A stretch of 64,000 nt of DNA from Phytomonas francai. Lineage: Eukaryota > Euglenozoa > Kinetoplastea > Trypanosomatida > Trypanosomatidae. The stretch covers positions 405,758 to 469,757 of the forward strand of contig MJCC01000004.1 of NCBI GenBank assembly GCA_001766655.1, read 5' to 3'. The notes beneath the pieces are model-generated. The model was not told the origin of the DNA. It searched no databases and saw nothing but the letters and a program-made list of their open reading frames with translations. Positions 19,168-28,825 of this stretch are shown here, piece by piece. The translations under genes were made by a program, and so were the position numbers. Each line of letters begins with the position of its first letter. Within the stretch, counting starts at the first letter, position 1.

Positions 19168-22100
19168 TCATAGCGGCATGATCTCTTCGCTGCTTGTCGT
19201 GATCACCGCGGCGAACTTAAAGCCGTTGAGGAGTTGTTTTATCCACGTTCGCTGATCTCTTTCAAAGCCTAATAATATCCCCTCCCAATCGATTTGATTA
19301 ACCGAAGCCGTGTAAGAGTTTTTGCTAACCTGATGATCTGCATCCATGTAGCCAAGAAGATTCAACTCGAAACACTGCTTTAGTGCTGAGGCTAAGACAT
19401 CGTCCGCTTTTAGATGAGAGGGGTTAGTAATACTACTACCGCGACTGCTTTTCAAGTCCATGGGACTCACAAAGTAAATTAAAGCTTTGAAATATCTCGA
19501 GACATAAGGCAAAGTATAGCTCTGGATGCGTGCGGAAATGCTACGGGTTAAGGAAGATAGTTTAGAATGCGTTTTATTATTTTGTTCACACAGATTTTGT
19601 GTGTTCTTCGTTCGGGTTATGTCAGTTTTTCCCAGCTTCTCCCGAGGCTCACCATTTGAGGACCCTAGGGTAATTGGCGAGACCCCTTTAGTAAAAAAGT
19701 ACAAACTTCGAATAAATCTTAGCACACCATAGACATTTTGAAGGATTGAAACAGTCGCAATGGGATTGTTAGAAGCTCCAAAGCCGTCCGCATAATCACT
19801 TCTCACGCGGACTGAATGCGCATTATTATCCTCTTTTCCATCAGCTTCCTTTCCCAGACCTTGCTTTTCTTCAATTGAATTCCTTGTTACCAAGTTTGCA
19901 GAATCAACACCTTGGAGAGGGAAAAATGGCGAGGATCTCTCGGCACCACGTCCAGAACACGAGCAAGAGGATTCGTCAATAGTGTCTGCCAAATAATCCG
20001 CCTCAAGTTCCCTTAAAGTCAAAAAAAGAGTTTGCATCGCGAGCTCAACCTTTTGCGTCATATTCATTTCCTCCTTTTCGGACTCATTTTCATTCTCACC
20101 TTCATAGTATGAAGACTCTTTATCCTGAGCATGCACAAGATCAACAGTGCAGTAGGCATTCACACGATTATTCGAGGCGTTTCGGAATCTTGGATGCCCA
20201 TTCCCTTCGTTGAATGGCTCCATTTTCGATTGATTTGCATTTACAGCAGCCCAAGAAGCCTTTCTTTTGGGTTTAATACGCGTACTGCCGACTGTGTGAA
20301 GATTTAAAGTGGGATTAGCCTGCTCTTTCAACCACGCAATATACTCTCGCGCTTCTTTTAATTGCGCACGCAGCCGCTCATTCTCATTCGCGACCTCCTC
20401 GGAGGAGCTTTGCGAAGTATTTGGAACCGGCTTATTTCGAATATGCCTTGCGAGGCTCGCAAAGCGGAGGGTGGACAAGGTCTCCTGCAGATCCTTCGGA
20501 TCGGGCGAGACATTACACAGCAAAAACGTAAACGTATTCCCGCCAAAGCTGTCTTTTAAAAGCCGCGTGAGGTTACTACTGCGGTAAGGAATATACTCGT
20601 ACTGCGGAGCCTGCGCGGAGGAGGAGGTGGAGGGGAAGGTGGAGGCCAGATGCTGTCGATGCTGCTTTTGGCCAAGCTGGCGGAAAACGTTCCCGAGGAG
20701 GAGGAGGGAGAGGTTTATTTTACGCGCCTCCAGCAGCCGAACGCCCTCGGCGCCCGTCTGGCTCACCCGCTCCGACCCTGCCAAATCCACCAGCGTGAGA
20801 ATCGAATGCTTGACGCTCAGGTCTAAGGGGTTCTTCTGCACAACATGAACGAAGAAAAGCGTATGCGCGCGATTACTGTTGATATTGAGCCTGGTATACG
20901 CCATCTTACGCTCTAAAAGAGCGTGAAAAATAACCTGCATCACCTCATCAAAGCTCCGTACCGGATGCGTGCGGAGACCGTCAATCGTGATAGAAAGGGA
21001 CGGCGGGTTGGCTTGCTTTTCCTCTCCGGTAGAAATATTCCCTTTTTCGACGGTATTCCGAATCCGCAGAAGCGAAGGAGGTTTTCTTTCAAAACTAATA
21101 GTATTACTTGCAGAGATCTGCCCGCGGCCCTGCATGCTTCCTAAGGAAAGTCGCCCTGAAGGCAGCGGGCTCAGCGAGGTTATCGGACCTCTAGAAAAAC
21201 TAATCAAGTTGAGGTAATTTGAGTAAATTTCAGGCGGGGACCCGCGCTGAGAAGTAATTTCCCTTTGCGTAGAAGTTGCTTCTAAGCCTGAGGGGAAAGT
21301 TTTTCTTCTTGTATTTTCTTTTTTCCTTCCCTTTTCTACTAAAGAAGAAATCCTCCGCAGCTCTTTTTCGTTGCCGGTAACGGAGGCGAGGCTGGGGCTA
21401 CCGTAGCGGTCCGCTCGAACGGGTTTCGGGCTTTGCCGCTTTGACCTTTCCTCTGCGAAGGTGCTCTCCAACTCTTCCGTCAAGGCCTCCAAAGACGAAC
21501 TATGCAGAGTATTTTTCCCCTTTTCCGAGATACCCTCGTGATCGTTAGCTTGTGCGGAGGTTAAAACAGTATTGGCACTTTCTTCCCCACCCTCAGGGAT
21601 GGGTTTCTTAGTCTTCTCGCTTTTGGAATGTCGCGTACGAATCCCTGAAATGGGGTGCGGGACTAAATCGTGAAGTTCCTCATTGTAAAGCTCAACGGCG
21701 CTTAGGGAAACAGACCATGAAGCCCTTTTGCTATGATCACTATTCGCATCCATATCATTATCATTATCAGTAGTAGTAGCTTCTAGACGCTGAAAAAGCC
21801 TGAGCAACATACGCGGTAGCATTCCAACAGATTCCGCAAACTCATATTCTAGCTTATCCTGCGTATTTACTCGATCTCTACTAGCGACAAAAGAGGAATC
21901 TGGGCTAAGGGGATGCTCAGAACTTGTAGGGTTCTTTTTCGATGTTCGACAAATATCGCGAGAGCGTATCTTCCCGCCTTGAGGGCCAACTAGGCTGTAG
22001 GTCTTCCCGCATCCGCTCTGCCCATAGCATAATACGGTACCATGATAGCCTGCTATCACCCTATCCACCGCCTTCTCGCCAATCGCGCGCATCACGTCGT

Positions 22101-23133
22101 CCTGGGTGCTGTTTTCATCGAATACTGCATTGTAGGTAAACCGTAATGCATTCGCGCTACTTGCCGGTGATAAACCTTCCTCTTTCTCACTAAAGTGACG
22201 GCTTGTATCGGATCCGGTAAACCTTAGGCACTCGATAGCCTTGTCTTTCACAAATGTCTTGAGTGTTTTCCTCCTCGGATTGATATTTAACGATTGTGTT
22301 TCGAGACCTAAAAACCCGAGATCAGACGAAGAAATACTACCCTTTATGGGGAAATCGCTTCGATACTTCGCACGACTAGGAGCCCGCGAAGAGTAAGTGC
22401 AGGGAGATGGATGAGATGCGACACTATTCGCGGCAGGACGTACACGCACTCCGACATAAAGCTCAGAAAAAGGCGAAATCGCTTCCGAGGAAGGTGATTT
22501 TCCCTCTATATTCTCTTCACTAGGAGCTTTTTGGGCTTTTCGATAGGGAGCCTCACTTGGTGAGGTCATGTCCTTTCTCTTTGGTGCCCCAAAGGGGGAT
22601 CCGCTCAAGGAGACTAAACGGGAAGTTTTAGGGGTGCCCGGAATATTAAGAGAAGGAGGAAGAAGGTTACACATTGTGGAGTGTTGCTTTTGAAACGCCT
22701 CCGCCGTATGAGCTTCTCCCAGGCTACTCTTGCTTTGCGATTCATGCTCCTCCTTGACCTCCATGGCATTCATAGCACCATGTACCGCGTTGCCAAGACC
22801 CCATCGTGGGATCTGATGCGTAGCCTCTTTCTCAGCTAGGTTATTCAAGTGGGGGAAGACCGCCGAAGAGGAAAGATCATTGTCGTTTATGGAAGAATTC
22901 GGCGCTGCGGTATTGACAGAAGTTGTGACTTCCACACGGCTCTCGGAGGCTAAAGGTTTACTATTAGAACTCGTTTTACCCTGCGTTTCTAAACCCACAC
23001 TTGCTCTCTGGACGGAACCTATTTTCGTTGGAATTGAAGAGCGCTTTGTACTCGCCCTGGATTCTGGTTTTGGAGATGCTATTCCAGTTGAATTTTTATT
23101 CGATAAACTTAGGTGAAGATTGCGGGATGACAT
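19168..23133 (-). CDS. Divergent kinesin with N-terminal tail and large insertions in the motor domain
   Basis: The protein has 1321 residues from the ATG at 23131-23133. The motor domain spans about residues 226-900, twice the usual 340. It starts with YVGVRVRP. It continues with FTYNAVFDENSTQDDV, the P-loop GQSGCGKT (371-378), VELYNEELHDL, the switch I region NINSNRAHT (normally N..SSRSH), switch II LVDLAGSE (about 782-789), and YRSSNLTRLLKDSFGGNTFT followed by CNVSP. A short coiled coil follows (about 912-940). Insertions of about 80, 50 and 210 residues, all Ser/Lys/Glu-rich, separate conserved elements. Residues 1-220 are disordered. Kinesins move along microtubules using ATP. This one keeps the P-loop and switch II but has Asn and Ala where switch I usually has Ser, so its ATPase may be altered. 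The subfamily is unclear; it may be lineage-specific. Confidence 0.92.
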   Translation of the reverse strand: MSSRNLHLSLSNKNSTGIASPKPESRASTKRSSIPTKIGSVQRASVGLETQGKTSSNSKPLASESRVEVTTSVNTAAPNSSINDNDLSSSAVFPHLNNLAEKEATHQIPRWGLGNAVHGAMNAMEVKEEHESQSKSSLGEAHTAEAFQKQHSTMCNLLPPSLNIPGTPKTSRLVSLSGSPFGAPKRKDMTSPSEAPYRKAQKAPSEENIEGKSPSSEAISPFSELYVGVRVRPAANSVASHPSPCTYSSRAPSRAKYRSDFPIKGSISSSDLGFLGLETQSLNINPRRKTLKTFVKDKAIECLRFTGSDTSRHFSEKEEGLSPASSANALRFTYNAVFDENSTQDDVMRAIGEKAVDRVIAGYHGTVLCYGQSGCGKTYSLVGPQGGKIRSRDICRTSKKNPTSSEHPLSPDSSFVASRDRVNTQDKLEYEFAESVGMLPRMLLRLFQRLEATTTDNDNDMDANSDHSKRASWSVSLSAVELYNEELHDLVPHPISGIRTRHSKSEKTKKPIPEGGEESANTVLTSAQANDHEGISEKGKNTLHSSSLEALTEELESTFAEERSKRQSPKPVRADRYGSPSLASVTGNEKELRRISSLVEKGRKKENTRRKTFPSGLEATSTQREITSQRGSPPEIYSNYLNLISFSRGPITSLSPLPSGRLSLGSMQGRGQISASNTISFERKPPSLLRIRNTVEKGNISTGEEKQANPPSLSITIDGLRTHPVRSFDEVMQVIFHALLERKMAYTRLNINSNRAHTLFFVHVVQKNPLDLSVKHSILTLVDLAGSERVSQTGAEGVRLLEARKINLSLLLLGNVFRQLGQKQHRQHLASTFPSTSSSAQAPQYEYIPYRSSNLTRLLKDSFGGNTFTFLLCNVSPDPKDLQETLSTLRFASLARHIRNKPVPNTSQSSSEEVANENERLRAQLKEAREYIAWLKEQANPTLNLHTVGSTRIKPKRKASWAAVNANQSKMEPFNEGNGHPRFRNASNNRVNAYCTVDLVHAQDKESSYYEGENENESEKEEMNMTQKVELAMQTLFLTLRELEADYLADTIDESSCSCSGRGAERSSPFFPLQGVDSANLVTRNSIEEKQGLGKEADGKEDNNAHSVRVRSDYADGFGASNNPIATVSILQNVYGVLRFIRSLYFFTKGVSPITLGSSNGEPREKLGKTDITRTKNTQNLCEQNNKTHSKLSSLTRSISARIQSYTLPYVSRYFKALIYFVSPMDLKSSRGSSITNPSHLKADDVLASALKQCFELNLLGYMDADHQVSKNSYTASVNQIDWEGILLGFERDQRTWIKQLLNGFKFAAVITTSSEEIMPL

Positions 23134-24466
23134 GGGATTGTCTGCTGTGTGAAGTGTGTGCGTGAGAGATGGGATATTTGGATGATCGATATCTAAAAAT
23201 AGCTTTATTGCTATTATTTATATATTTATAGGCAAATACAACTTTTCCCAAAAAAAGAAGTGGTTGAACAAAAAAAACCTTTATTTGAAAATGGCCTTTT
23301 TTTTTTGCTGCCTTCACGCTTCTAAAACCAATAAGCGATTACACTTCAGCCTATAATTTTCCTTCTTCCTCTAATAATGTAAAAAGAAGATTGATAGCAA
23401 TAAGTCGATTGCAATAATTATCAGTGTGTTTTGTATAATAAAATAATATTCTTTAATAAGTTTTGCTAGTTATTCTTTATGGTCAAAAAAATGAGCATAA
23501 ACGAGGTAGCAACAAAAAAGGGGCCACTAATATATACAATGTTAAATGCAATTAAAACTAAAATAAACTTGACAAATGCAAATGCTTAAAAGAATAAGTT
23601 CCCCACTTATGATGTGAGAGAGTAAAACACTAAGGTAGGGAAAATCAATTATTTTGATAAAAACGGATTGTGGGGGAAAACTACAAATATATATATAGAA
23701 TACTCACTTTCTATTTCAGGTATATGTAGATATTTTTTGTAGAGTTATTATTATTCCTAAATAAATAAAAACCTATACGCACTTACTATTTTGCTTAATA
23801 TTCCAGATATTTGTTCGGTCGCCTATCGGTGAAAGAGAGAATGAAAACAATTTAAAAAAAAAAAAGAGGGGATAATAGGGGGGTAAATTGCTACAATTGC
23901 TGCTAAAGAAGAGTATCGACAACGACATACCAGGTTGACAAAATGCCCCTGAAAGAAAATACCTCAGAACCCCAAATACATTCACTAAAAGGATAAAATC
24001 AGATATCGCATTATGAACTAGAAGTCAGCTAAAACGCTGTCGATTTATTAAATATCTTATTTATTACTACAATATGAGATGAATAAAAACCACTGAACTC
24101 TACAGATAAAGCCAGAACAAGAACGCAAAACGGTTTAAAATGATGCATGTCTGGCGGGGAAAAAATCATTTTACTGGTATTTTATTACGTATCGGAATCG
24201 CAGAGCATACTCTGATGACCTACCTCTCAGAAGATTAAAAATGTTTTTCGCCACAGCTTGCACAACACAGCGATGGAGGGTCAAACGCAAAACGTTTTTA
24301 CTGTGTACTCATCTGTGTGTGGGTGTATGTGTCTTTCCCTCCCCCGCATGAATGATCCATATATTGATATGAAGCTTATCGTTTAATCCAATCACTTTAC
24401 AATGTCGTCAGCACGAAAAAAAAAAAATCATCGCATTGCAGGAACGCATTCGTCTATCAGCCCATC
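23134..24466. other. AT-rich intergenic stretch
   Basis: No gene seen. It contains A/T runs and the leader of the kinesin gene at its left edge. Confidence 0.6.
23145..23175 (-). promoter_or_regulatory. Putative spliced-leader acceptor of the kinesin gene
   Basis: On the minus strand a C/T-rich stretch (CCCATCTCTCACGCACACAC) is followed by TTCACACAG, the AG at 23145-23146, eleven bases before the ATG. Confidence 0.45.
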
Positions 24467-27046
24467 TCAACATCCAGAGGTAACCATTCCAGGCCTTCCA
24501 TTCTTCCGCAGAACGCGCGTTTGATTTGGATCAAAGCCCTTTTCTTTCGATTTATAAGTTGCCCACAACGGCGTCGGTGCGACGTAATCCATCGAAGTGA
24601 ACTCCTCCTCCTGTTCCATTTCCCCCTCTCCGTTTTCTTCAAGCACCTTTCGTCGCTCCTCGAACGCCCTTACGAGCTGATTAAACTTCTCATAGTCGAT
24701 CCAGGTATTCCAGCGCTGGTTGAAATAGAACTTGTCGAGTGCGATCAGCACGCAGCAGCTGTGTTCGTGCTCGCAGGCGATATGATAGGGCCTGTTTTCA
24801 GCCCCCGCAGGGAGAACCACCACCTCTGGATGCTCGCTCGGCGTTAATGGGCAAGCCTCCGGCGTCATTGTACGGGCGAGGTAGCCAGGACGCCGGCGCG
24901 CGAGCTCGTCGCAGAGCTTCTCGCAAAACGCGATGACCTCGTCGTGCCTCGGCACGTTCTCCTTCATCGTCAGCGTGCTTGTCGGGCTCGTGCCGCAGTA
25001 GGTGACGCCCTTGACCTCGATAAAGTCCGGCCACGCCATCTCCACCAGCTCCGCGTACGCCCGCGTGTTCTCGGTGTTGTACGCGTTGACGAGGGTGAGC
25101 CGGAAGACGGTGCGCTGCCGCTTCCGTCGAAGCTCGCGGACGCAGGCGAGGCAGCGCTCCCAGTAGTCCTCGAAGAGCGGCCGGTCGATCCGCTTGAGCT
25201 CGTCCGGGGTCGCGGCGTCGACGGAGAGGTAGAGCTGCGTGACCGGCCGGAGCTCGCGGAGCTGGTCGGGGAACTGGGCGTTGGTCACCATAAAGGACGA
25301 GATCCCCTCGGCGTGCAGGAGGGCGCAGAAGCGGTTGATCTGCGGGTACATGATGGGCTCCCCGACGAGCGAGAGCGCGCAGTGCCGGACCCGCATCGCG
25401 GCCGCGAGCCGCTCCGCCGTCACCCCGGGCACCCCACGCATCTGCTTGAGCATCCCGCGATGCCCGGCGAGCCCGCCCGCGATCAGCCGCTCCGGCGAGT
25501 CCTGCCGCCAGCGGAAGCTGCGCGCGACCGGGTTCGTGTGGTGGCGCCAGCAGAAGACGCACTTATTCGCGCACGCCAGGCTCGGCGTCATCTCCATACA
25601 CTGCGAGGAGTCGATGTTGTAGAAGGTGTGTTTATAGCATCCGCCGCGGCCCCGCAGCATCGACTTCGTCCAGCGGCACAGCTTCACCGCCGAGTGCGAG
25701 CCGACGAGGTGGTAGCCCTGCTTGACCAGGTTTTGCTCGAGTTTGGGGTAGAGCAGCGTCGGCGGGGTGTCGGGGTCCGCGCCGGCCCGCATGCCGGCAT
25801 CCGAGACGAGATCCTCGACGTCGTCAACCGCCTCCGCCTCGTCCGGCTCGCCGTTCGCGAGGCTCTCCCCCTCGCCTTCCTCGCTGCTCACCTCAACGTT
25901 CACCTCGCTCGGCGTCCCGGAGGTGCGGGCGCTCGCCGACAACGAATCCCGCTCGGGATGCGCCGTCTTATTGGTCTTCACCTGCCCTTTCCGGAAGCTA
26001 TGAATAGAATTATCCGAGTAGAACTCCGTTCGCCGCAGCCAACGCTCGAGCGTTAACGTGAACATCTGGAAAAGGCTCGCAGTGTTGGATTGGCTCGCGT
26101 AAACCGGGGGGACAATAAACGGCGGCGCGCCGAGGCCTCGGCACCACTCATGCAGGTGTTTTGCAAACGCGTTAAAGTTTACCTCACCGTATGCTAAATC
26201 ACCAAGGCCAAACACCGCAAACCGTTTCTTTTCGAGCGCGTTGCGCGGTATACGATGATCCTCAAAGGCATCTTTTAGAACCGTCTCAAACCCTTGCGCA
26301 CGTGGAGGAGCCTTTCCCTCCGTAAACGTACTCACAATGAAGATGTTCAAGACGTAGGAAGGGTCCTCGAGAAGCATATCCACGCCAAAGGTGCTTAGTC
26401 CGCCTTTTCGACTACTCCCCGGCGCGGGATTCCCATCGACTGCGGAATCCTCGACAAGCTCCAGTACCTTCACAACCGGCGTAACCCGCCTTTTAGCACA
26501 AGACACACTATTATTCATATTACAACTGTTATCAATATTATTCGAAGCGCAACACGAGACCTCTTTACCGTTGAATAAGATACGCTTTTCACTCTTTAGT
26601 TGCTGTACGGAGCTACACAAACAGGTTGATGCTCCTCCACAGCAGCTGCTGTCATTTTTATTATTAGTTTGCCCTTTTCCGCACGAATCCTGGTCCTGCA
26701 GGATAATCGTCAAGAAATTGAGCAGCTTATGTGCGAGAATTAATGAGCTCTGGGAATATGTCGCGTACGCGATCACTATTTTCGGCGTTGATTCCTTTTT
26801 TTCAACACTTCGCTTGTGTTGATCTTCATGGTTTCCGGCATTCTCAACGGTAGAGCGTTTTAGCATCGTCGAATTCTCTTGTGCAGATGCCTTACTGCAC
26901 GAATTTTTATTTACCGGATCCTTAATACCGCCATCCGAATGTGAAGAGGGGGTCGGTTGGGATGGGCGTCGATTCACGAAAAGGCGTAATATCACAAAGG
27001 GAAGCCCGAAGAACAGCAACCCATAAAGAAATAAATTAACAAGCAT
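24467..27046 (-). CDS. TYW1: TYW1: tRNA 4-demethylwyosine synthase (flavodoxin plus radical SAM)
   Basis: The enzyme makes the tricyclic base of 4-demethylwyosine at G37 of tRNA-Phe, using pyruvate and S-adenosylmethionine. It has 859 residues from the ATG at 27044-27046; the frame extends five codons upstream without an ATG. Residues 2-25 form a hydrophobic segment, a likely membrane anchor as in other eukaryotic TYW1 proteins. The flavodoxin-like domain follows (about 88-345), with KIVIAYATYSQSS, FIVSTFTEGKAPP and FAVFGLGDLAYGEVNFNAFA. An acidic linker leads to the radical SAM domain with CANKCVFCWRH (C-x3-C-x2-C at about 492, 496, 499), LVGEPIMYPQ, FMVTNAQFP, YLSVDAATPDELKRIDRPLF and EVKGVTYCG. 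The C-terminal wyosine segment has PRHDEV and HSCCVLIA. A Cys-rich insertion sits inside the flavodoxin domain. The radical SAM half is in a GC-rich island. Confidence 0.94.
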   Translation of the reverse strand: MLVNLFLYGLLFFGLPFVILRLFVNRRPSQPTPSSHSDGGIKDPVNKNSCSKASAQENSTMLKRSTVENAGNHEDQHKRSVEKKESTPKIVIAYATYSQSSLILAHKLLNFLTIILQDQDSCGKGQTNNKNDSSCCGGASTCLCSSVQQLKSEKRILFNGKEVSCCASNNIDNSCNMNNSVSCAKRRVTPVVKVLELVEDSAVDGNPAPGSSRKGGLSTFGVDMLLEDPSYVLNIFIVSTFTEGKAPPRAQGFETVLKDAFEDHRIPRNALEKKRFAVFGLGDLAYGEVNFNAFAKHLHEWCRGLGAPPFIVPPVYASQSNTASLFQMFTLTLERWLRRTEFYSDNSIHSFRKGQVKTNKTAHPERDSLSASARTSGTPSEVNVEVSSEEGEGESLANGEPDEAEAVDDVEDLVSDAGMRAGADPDTPPTLLYPKLEQNLVKQGYHLVGSHSAVKLCRWTKSMLRGRGGCYKHTFYNIDSSQCMEMTPSLACANKCVFCWRHHTNPVARSFRWRQDSPERLIAGGLAGHRGMLKQMRGVPGVTAERLAAAMRVRHCALSLVGEPIMYPQINRFCALLHAEGISSFMVTNAQFPDQLRELRPVTQLYLSVDAATPDELKRIDRPLFEDYWERCLACVRELRRKRQRTVFRLTLVNAYNTENTRAYAELVEMAWPDFIEVKGVTYCGTSPTSTLTMKENVPRHDEVIAFCEKLCDELARRRPGYLARTMTPEACPLTPSEHPEVVVLPAGAENRPYHIACEHEHSCCVLIALDKFYFNQRWNTWIDYEKFNQLVRAFEERRKVLEENGEGEMEQEEEFTSMDYVAPTPLWATYKSKEKGFDPNQTRVLRKNGRPGMVTSGC

Positions 27047-28005
27047 GGCTACTAAATACAACCGTAGAAAATTATATATCTCTATATAGATAAGTCTTTC
27101 TCTGTGAGTAAAATATATGTATGGGTATTATTACCAATACATATTATGTTGGGAAGAAAAGATGCTTCGCTTAAAGTCATAAAAGAAGGAATACCAACAG
27201 TAATAGAATAAAAAGCATTGGAAAATGAAGATGATAACAAAATTGAGAGAAAGATGCCTCGTTGCGCGTTTAGGCGGCATTAGAAAACTATTCATACATT
27301 ATTTCCCGTTGAATATTCCCGTCTTTAGGTGATAATCAGGCAAAAACAAAGCATATGAGAACACTCTTGTTAATATTTGACAGTAGAAGAATTTTAACCC
27401 TGCACAGACTGGTGAACCCTACTTATTGAACTATACAAAACTTTATGTCTGTTTTGTATTGCTCTGAGGTTTAACTGAGAATATCTACACGTGCAAAGGG
27501 AGTTGTGCGGATGGGCTTCACCGGTAAAACTTCACCTTGTATGATGGAGAAAGAAATAAAGAAAGCCCAAACCCTTTATATTCCTTAACGGAGAAGTGAA
27601 GCCTCTTCTGTATCATCACCGTAAATACTTCCATTCAAAATTCCAATAAATTGAGTGGCCAAACACACGTTTTCGGTCATCTCACATTCATACGCTGTCA
27701 GAAAACATTAAACTGAGCACATCAAAAACGCTTCGCTACGATCGTTTTTTTTTTTTGAATAAAAACATTGATATTAGGAATATGAATAATTTTTCTCCCA
27801 CCAAGTATTTTCCATGGCATTTTTTGAAATAATAAACAAGGGGATAAACCCTTTGATTCATGCAGTAACTTTTTTGAGGTGCCAAAAAATACTTAGTGAT
27901 ACAAAAAACCCTGTCAATATATAGCAGGTTCCTTCTCTTTTTTTCCCCATTTGTAAGCTTCCCTAGTAAAAGAGGAAAGGAGTGTGGAGCAGGTGTTTTT
28001 TTTTT
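27047..28005. other. AT-rich intergenic stretch
   Basis: No gene seen. Several T or A runs are present, the longest near 27747-27756 and 27998-28007. Confidence 0.6.
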
Positions 28006-28188
28006 TTAGGATCTTGACGCACATTGATACTTTTCTAACAACTGAATCGCAGCTAAAATCTCCTTCCGCGCTGTTTTGTGGTCGTAAAACTGAAGAGCGC
28101 ACACCGCCTGTTTCGCGCGTTGCCTTGCAGAATTCATTAGCTCCATTGATGGAGCTGGTTTTCCTGTAGGAGTTGAATTATTAGGCAT
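28006..28188 (-). CDS. 60-residue stand-alone Vta1 C-terminal-domain protein
   Basis: The ATG at 28186-28188 and the TAA at 28006-28008 give 60 residues. The second half (ARQRAKQAVCALQFYDHKTA followed by RKEILAAIQLL) closely matches the C-terminus of VTA1/LIP5, including that of the full-length neighbour at 28826-29743. Shared pattern: A..(6)AV.ALQF.D...AR...L.A...L. In Vta1 this small domain dimerises and contacts the Vps4 ATPase. A stand-alone copy would be expected to compete with or modulate Vta1-Vps4 assembly; that is inference. A pyrimidine tract ending in CTAG lies about 80 bases upstream, so it looks like its own transcript rather than the tail of another gene. It probably arose by partial tandem duplication. 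Confidence 0.75.
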   Translation of the reverse strand: MPNNSTPTGKPAPSMELMNSARQRAKQAVCALQFYDHKTARKEILAAIQLLEKYQCASRS

Positions 28189-28825
28189 CCCACGTCTATC
28201 AAAAAGGCAAGAATTAAAAGCTTACGATAATTTTTTTACCCCTATGAAATAAAGATATTTAAATATTCCCTAGAAAAAAAAATGAGAGAGTGGGAAATAA
28301 AGATTTTTTTCTGACTACTTGTTCGCGCTTGAAATGTATGTTTTTATTCCTCTCATATCGGTTCCTCACTGTCAGAATCATCAAAACTACATTTTTTTAG
28401 ACGCGTTGTCAGAATAGCAAAACGCACTAAGGTGTTTCTGGTAAAATGCGTATTCATATATATTTTAGCCTCCTCAATGGAAATTAAAGCCAATAATATA
28501 AGTGAAACTATGCGCTTAAACGAAACGTAAAGGGGTAAACCCCCTTTTTGGATTCAAGAAGCAAAAACTCGATGTACGACACAAAAACACCTTCTCCATA
28601 AATTGTAGCGATCAAATTGGAAATTAAAAATGAAGAGCAACGCTATCAAAAGCTCCTCATTCTCTTGATTGCATAGAACTGAAACACATCAGATACTAAT
28701 CTCCAACTGCACAATGATCCTCTAAAAAAAAAAAAAAGGTTCTCAGAAGGATTCAATTCAACTTATCCCTGTATACGTGTAAATGCATTGTAAGGCTTTT
28801 TGGTTTCCGGAAAAAAATACCGGCT
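28189..28825. other. AT-rich intergenic stretch
   Basis: No further gene seen. It carries the acceptor-like site of the small gene to its left at 28270 and otherwise A/T runs (for example at 28722-28737). No remnant of the N-terminal Vta1 domain is visible. Confidence 0.6.
28270..28290 (-). promoter_or_regulatory. Putative spliced-leader acceptor of the Vta1 C-terminal-domain gene
   Basis: On the minus strand CTCTCATTTTTTTTTTCTAG, the AG at 28270-28271, lies 81 bases before the ATG. It is a good pyrimidine-AG acceptor pattern. Confidence 0.55.

Noticed and set aside
27059..27061. Upstream non-ATG starts for TYW1, p32, the nitroreductase and the 1676-residue gene
   Set aside because: The frames extend only a few codons further with TTG or GTG. 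The first ATG gives normal family layouts, so I used the ATG.
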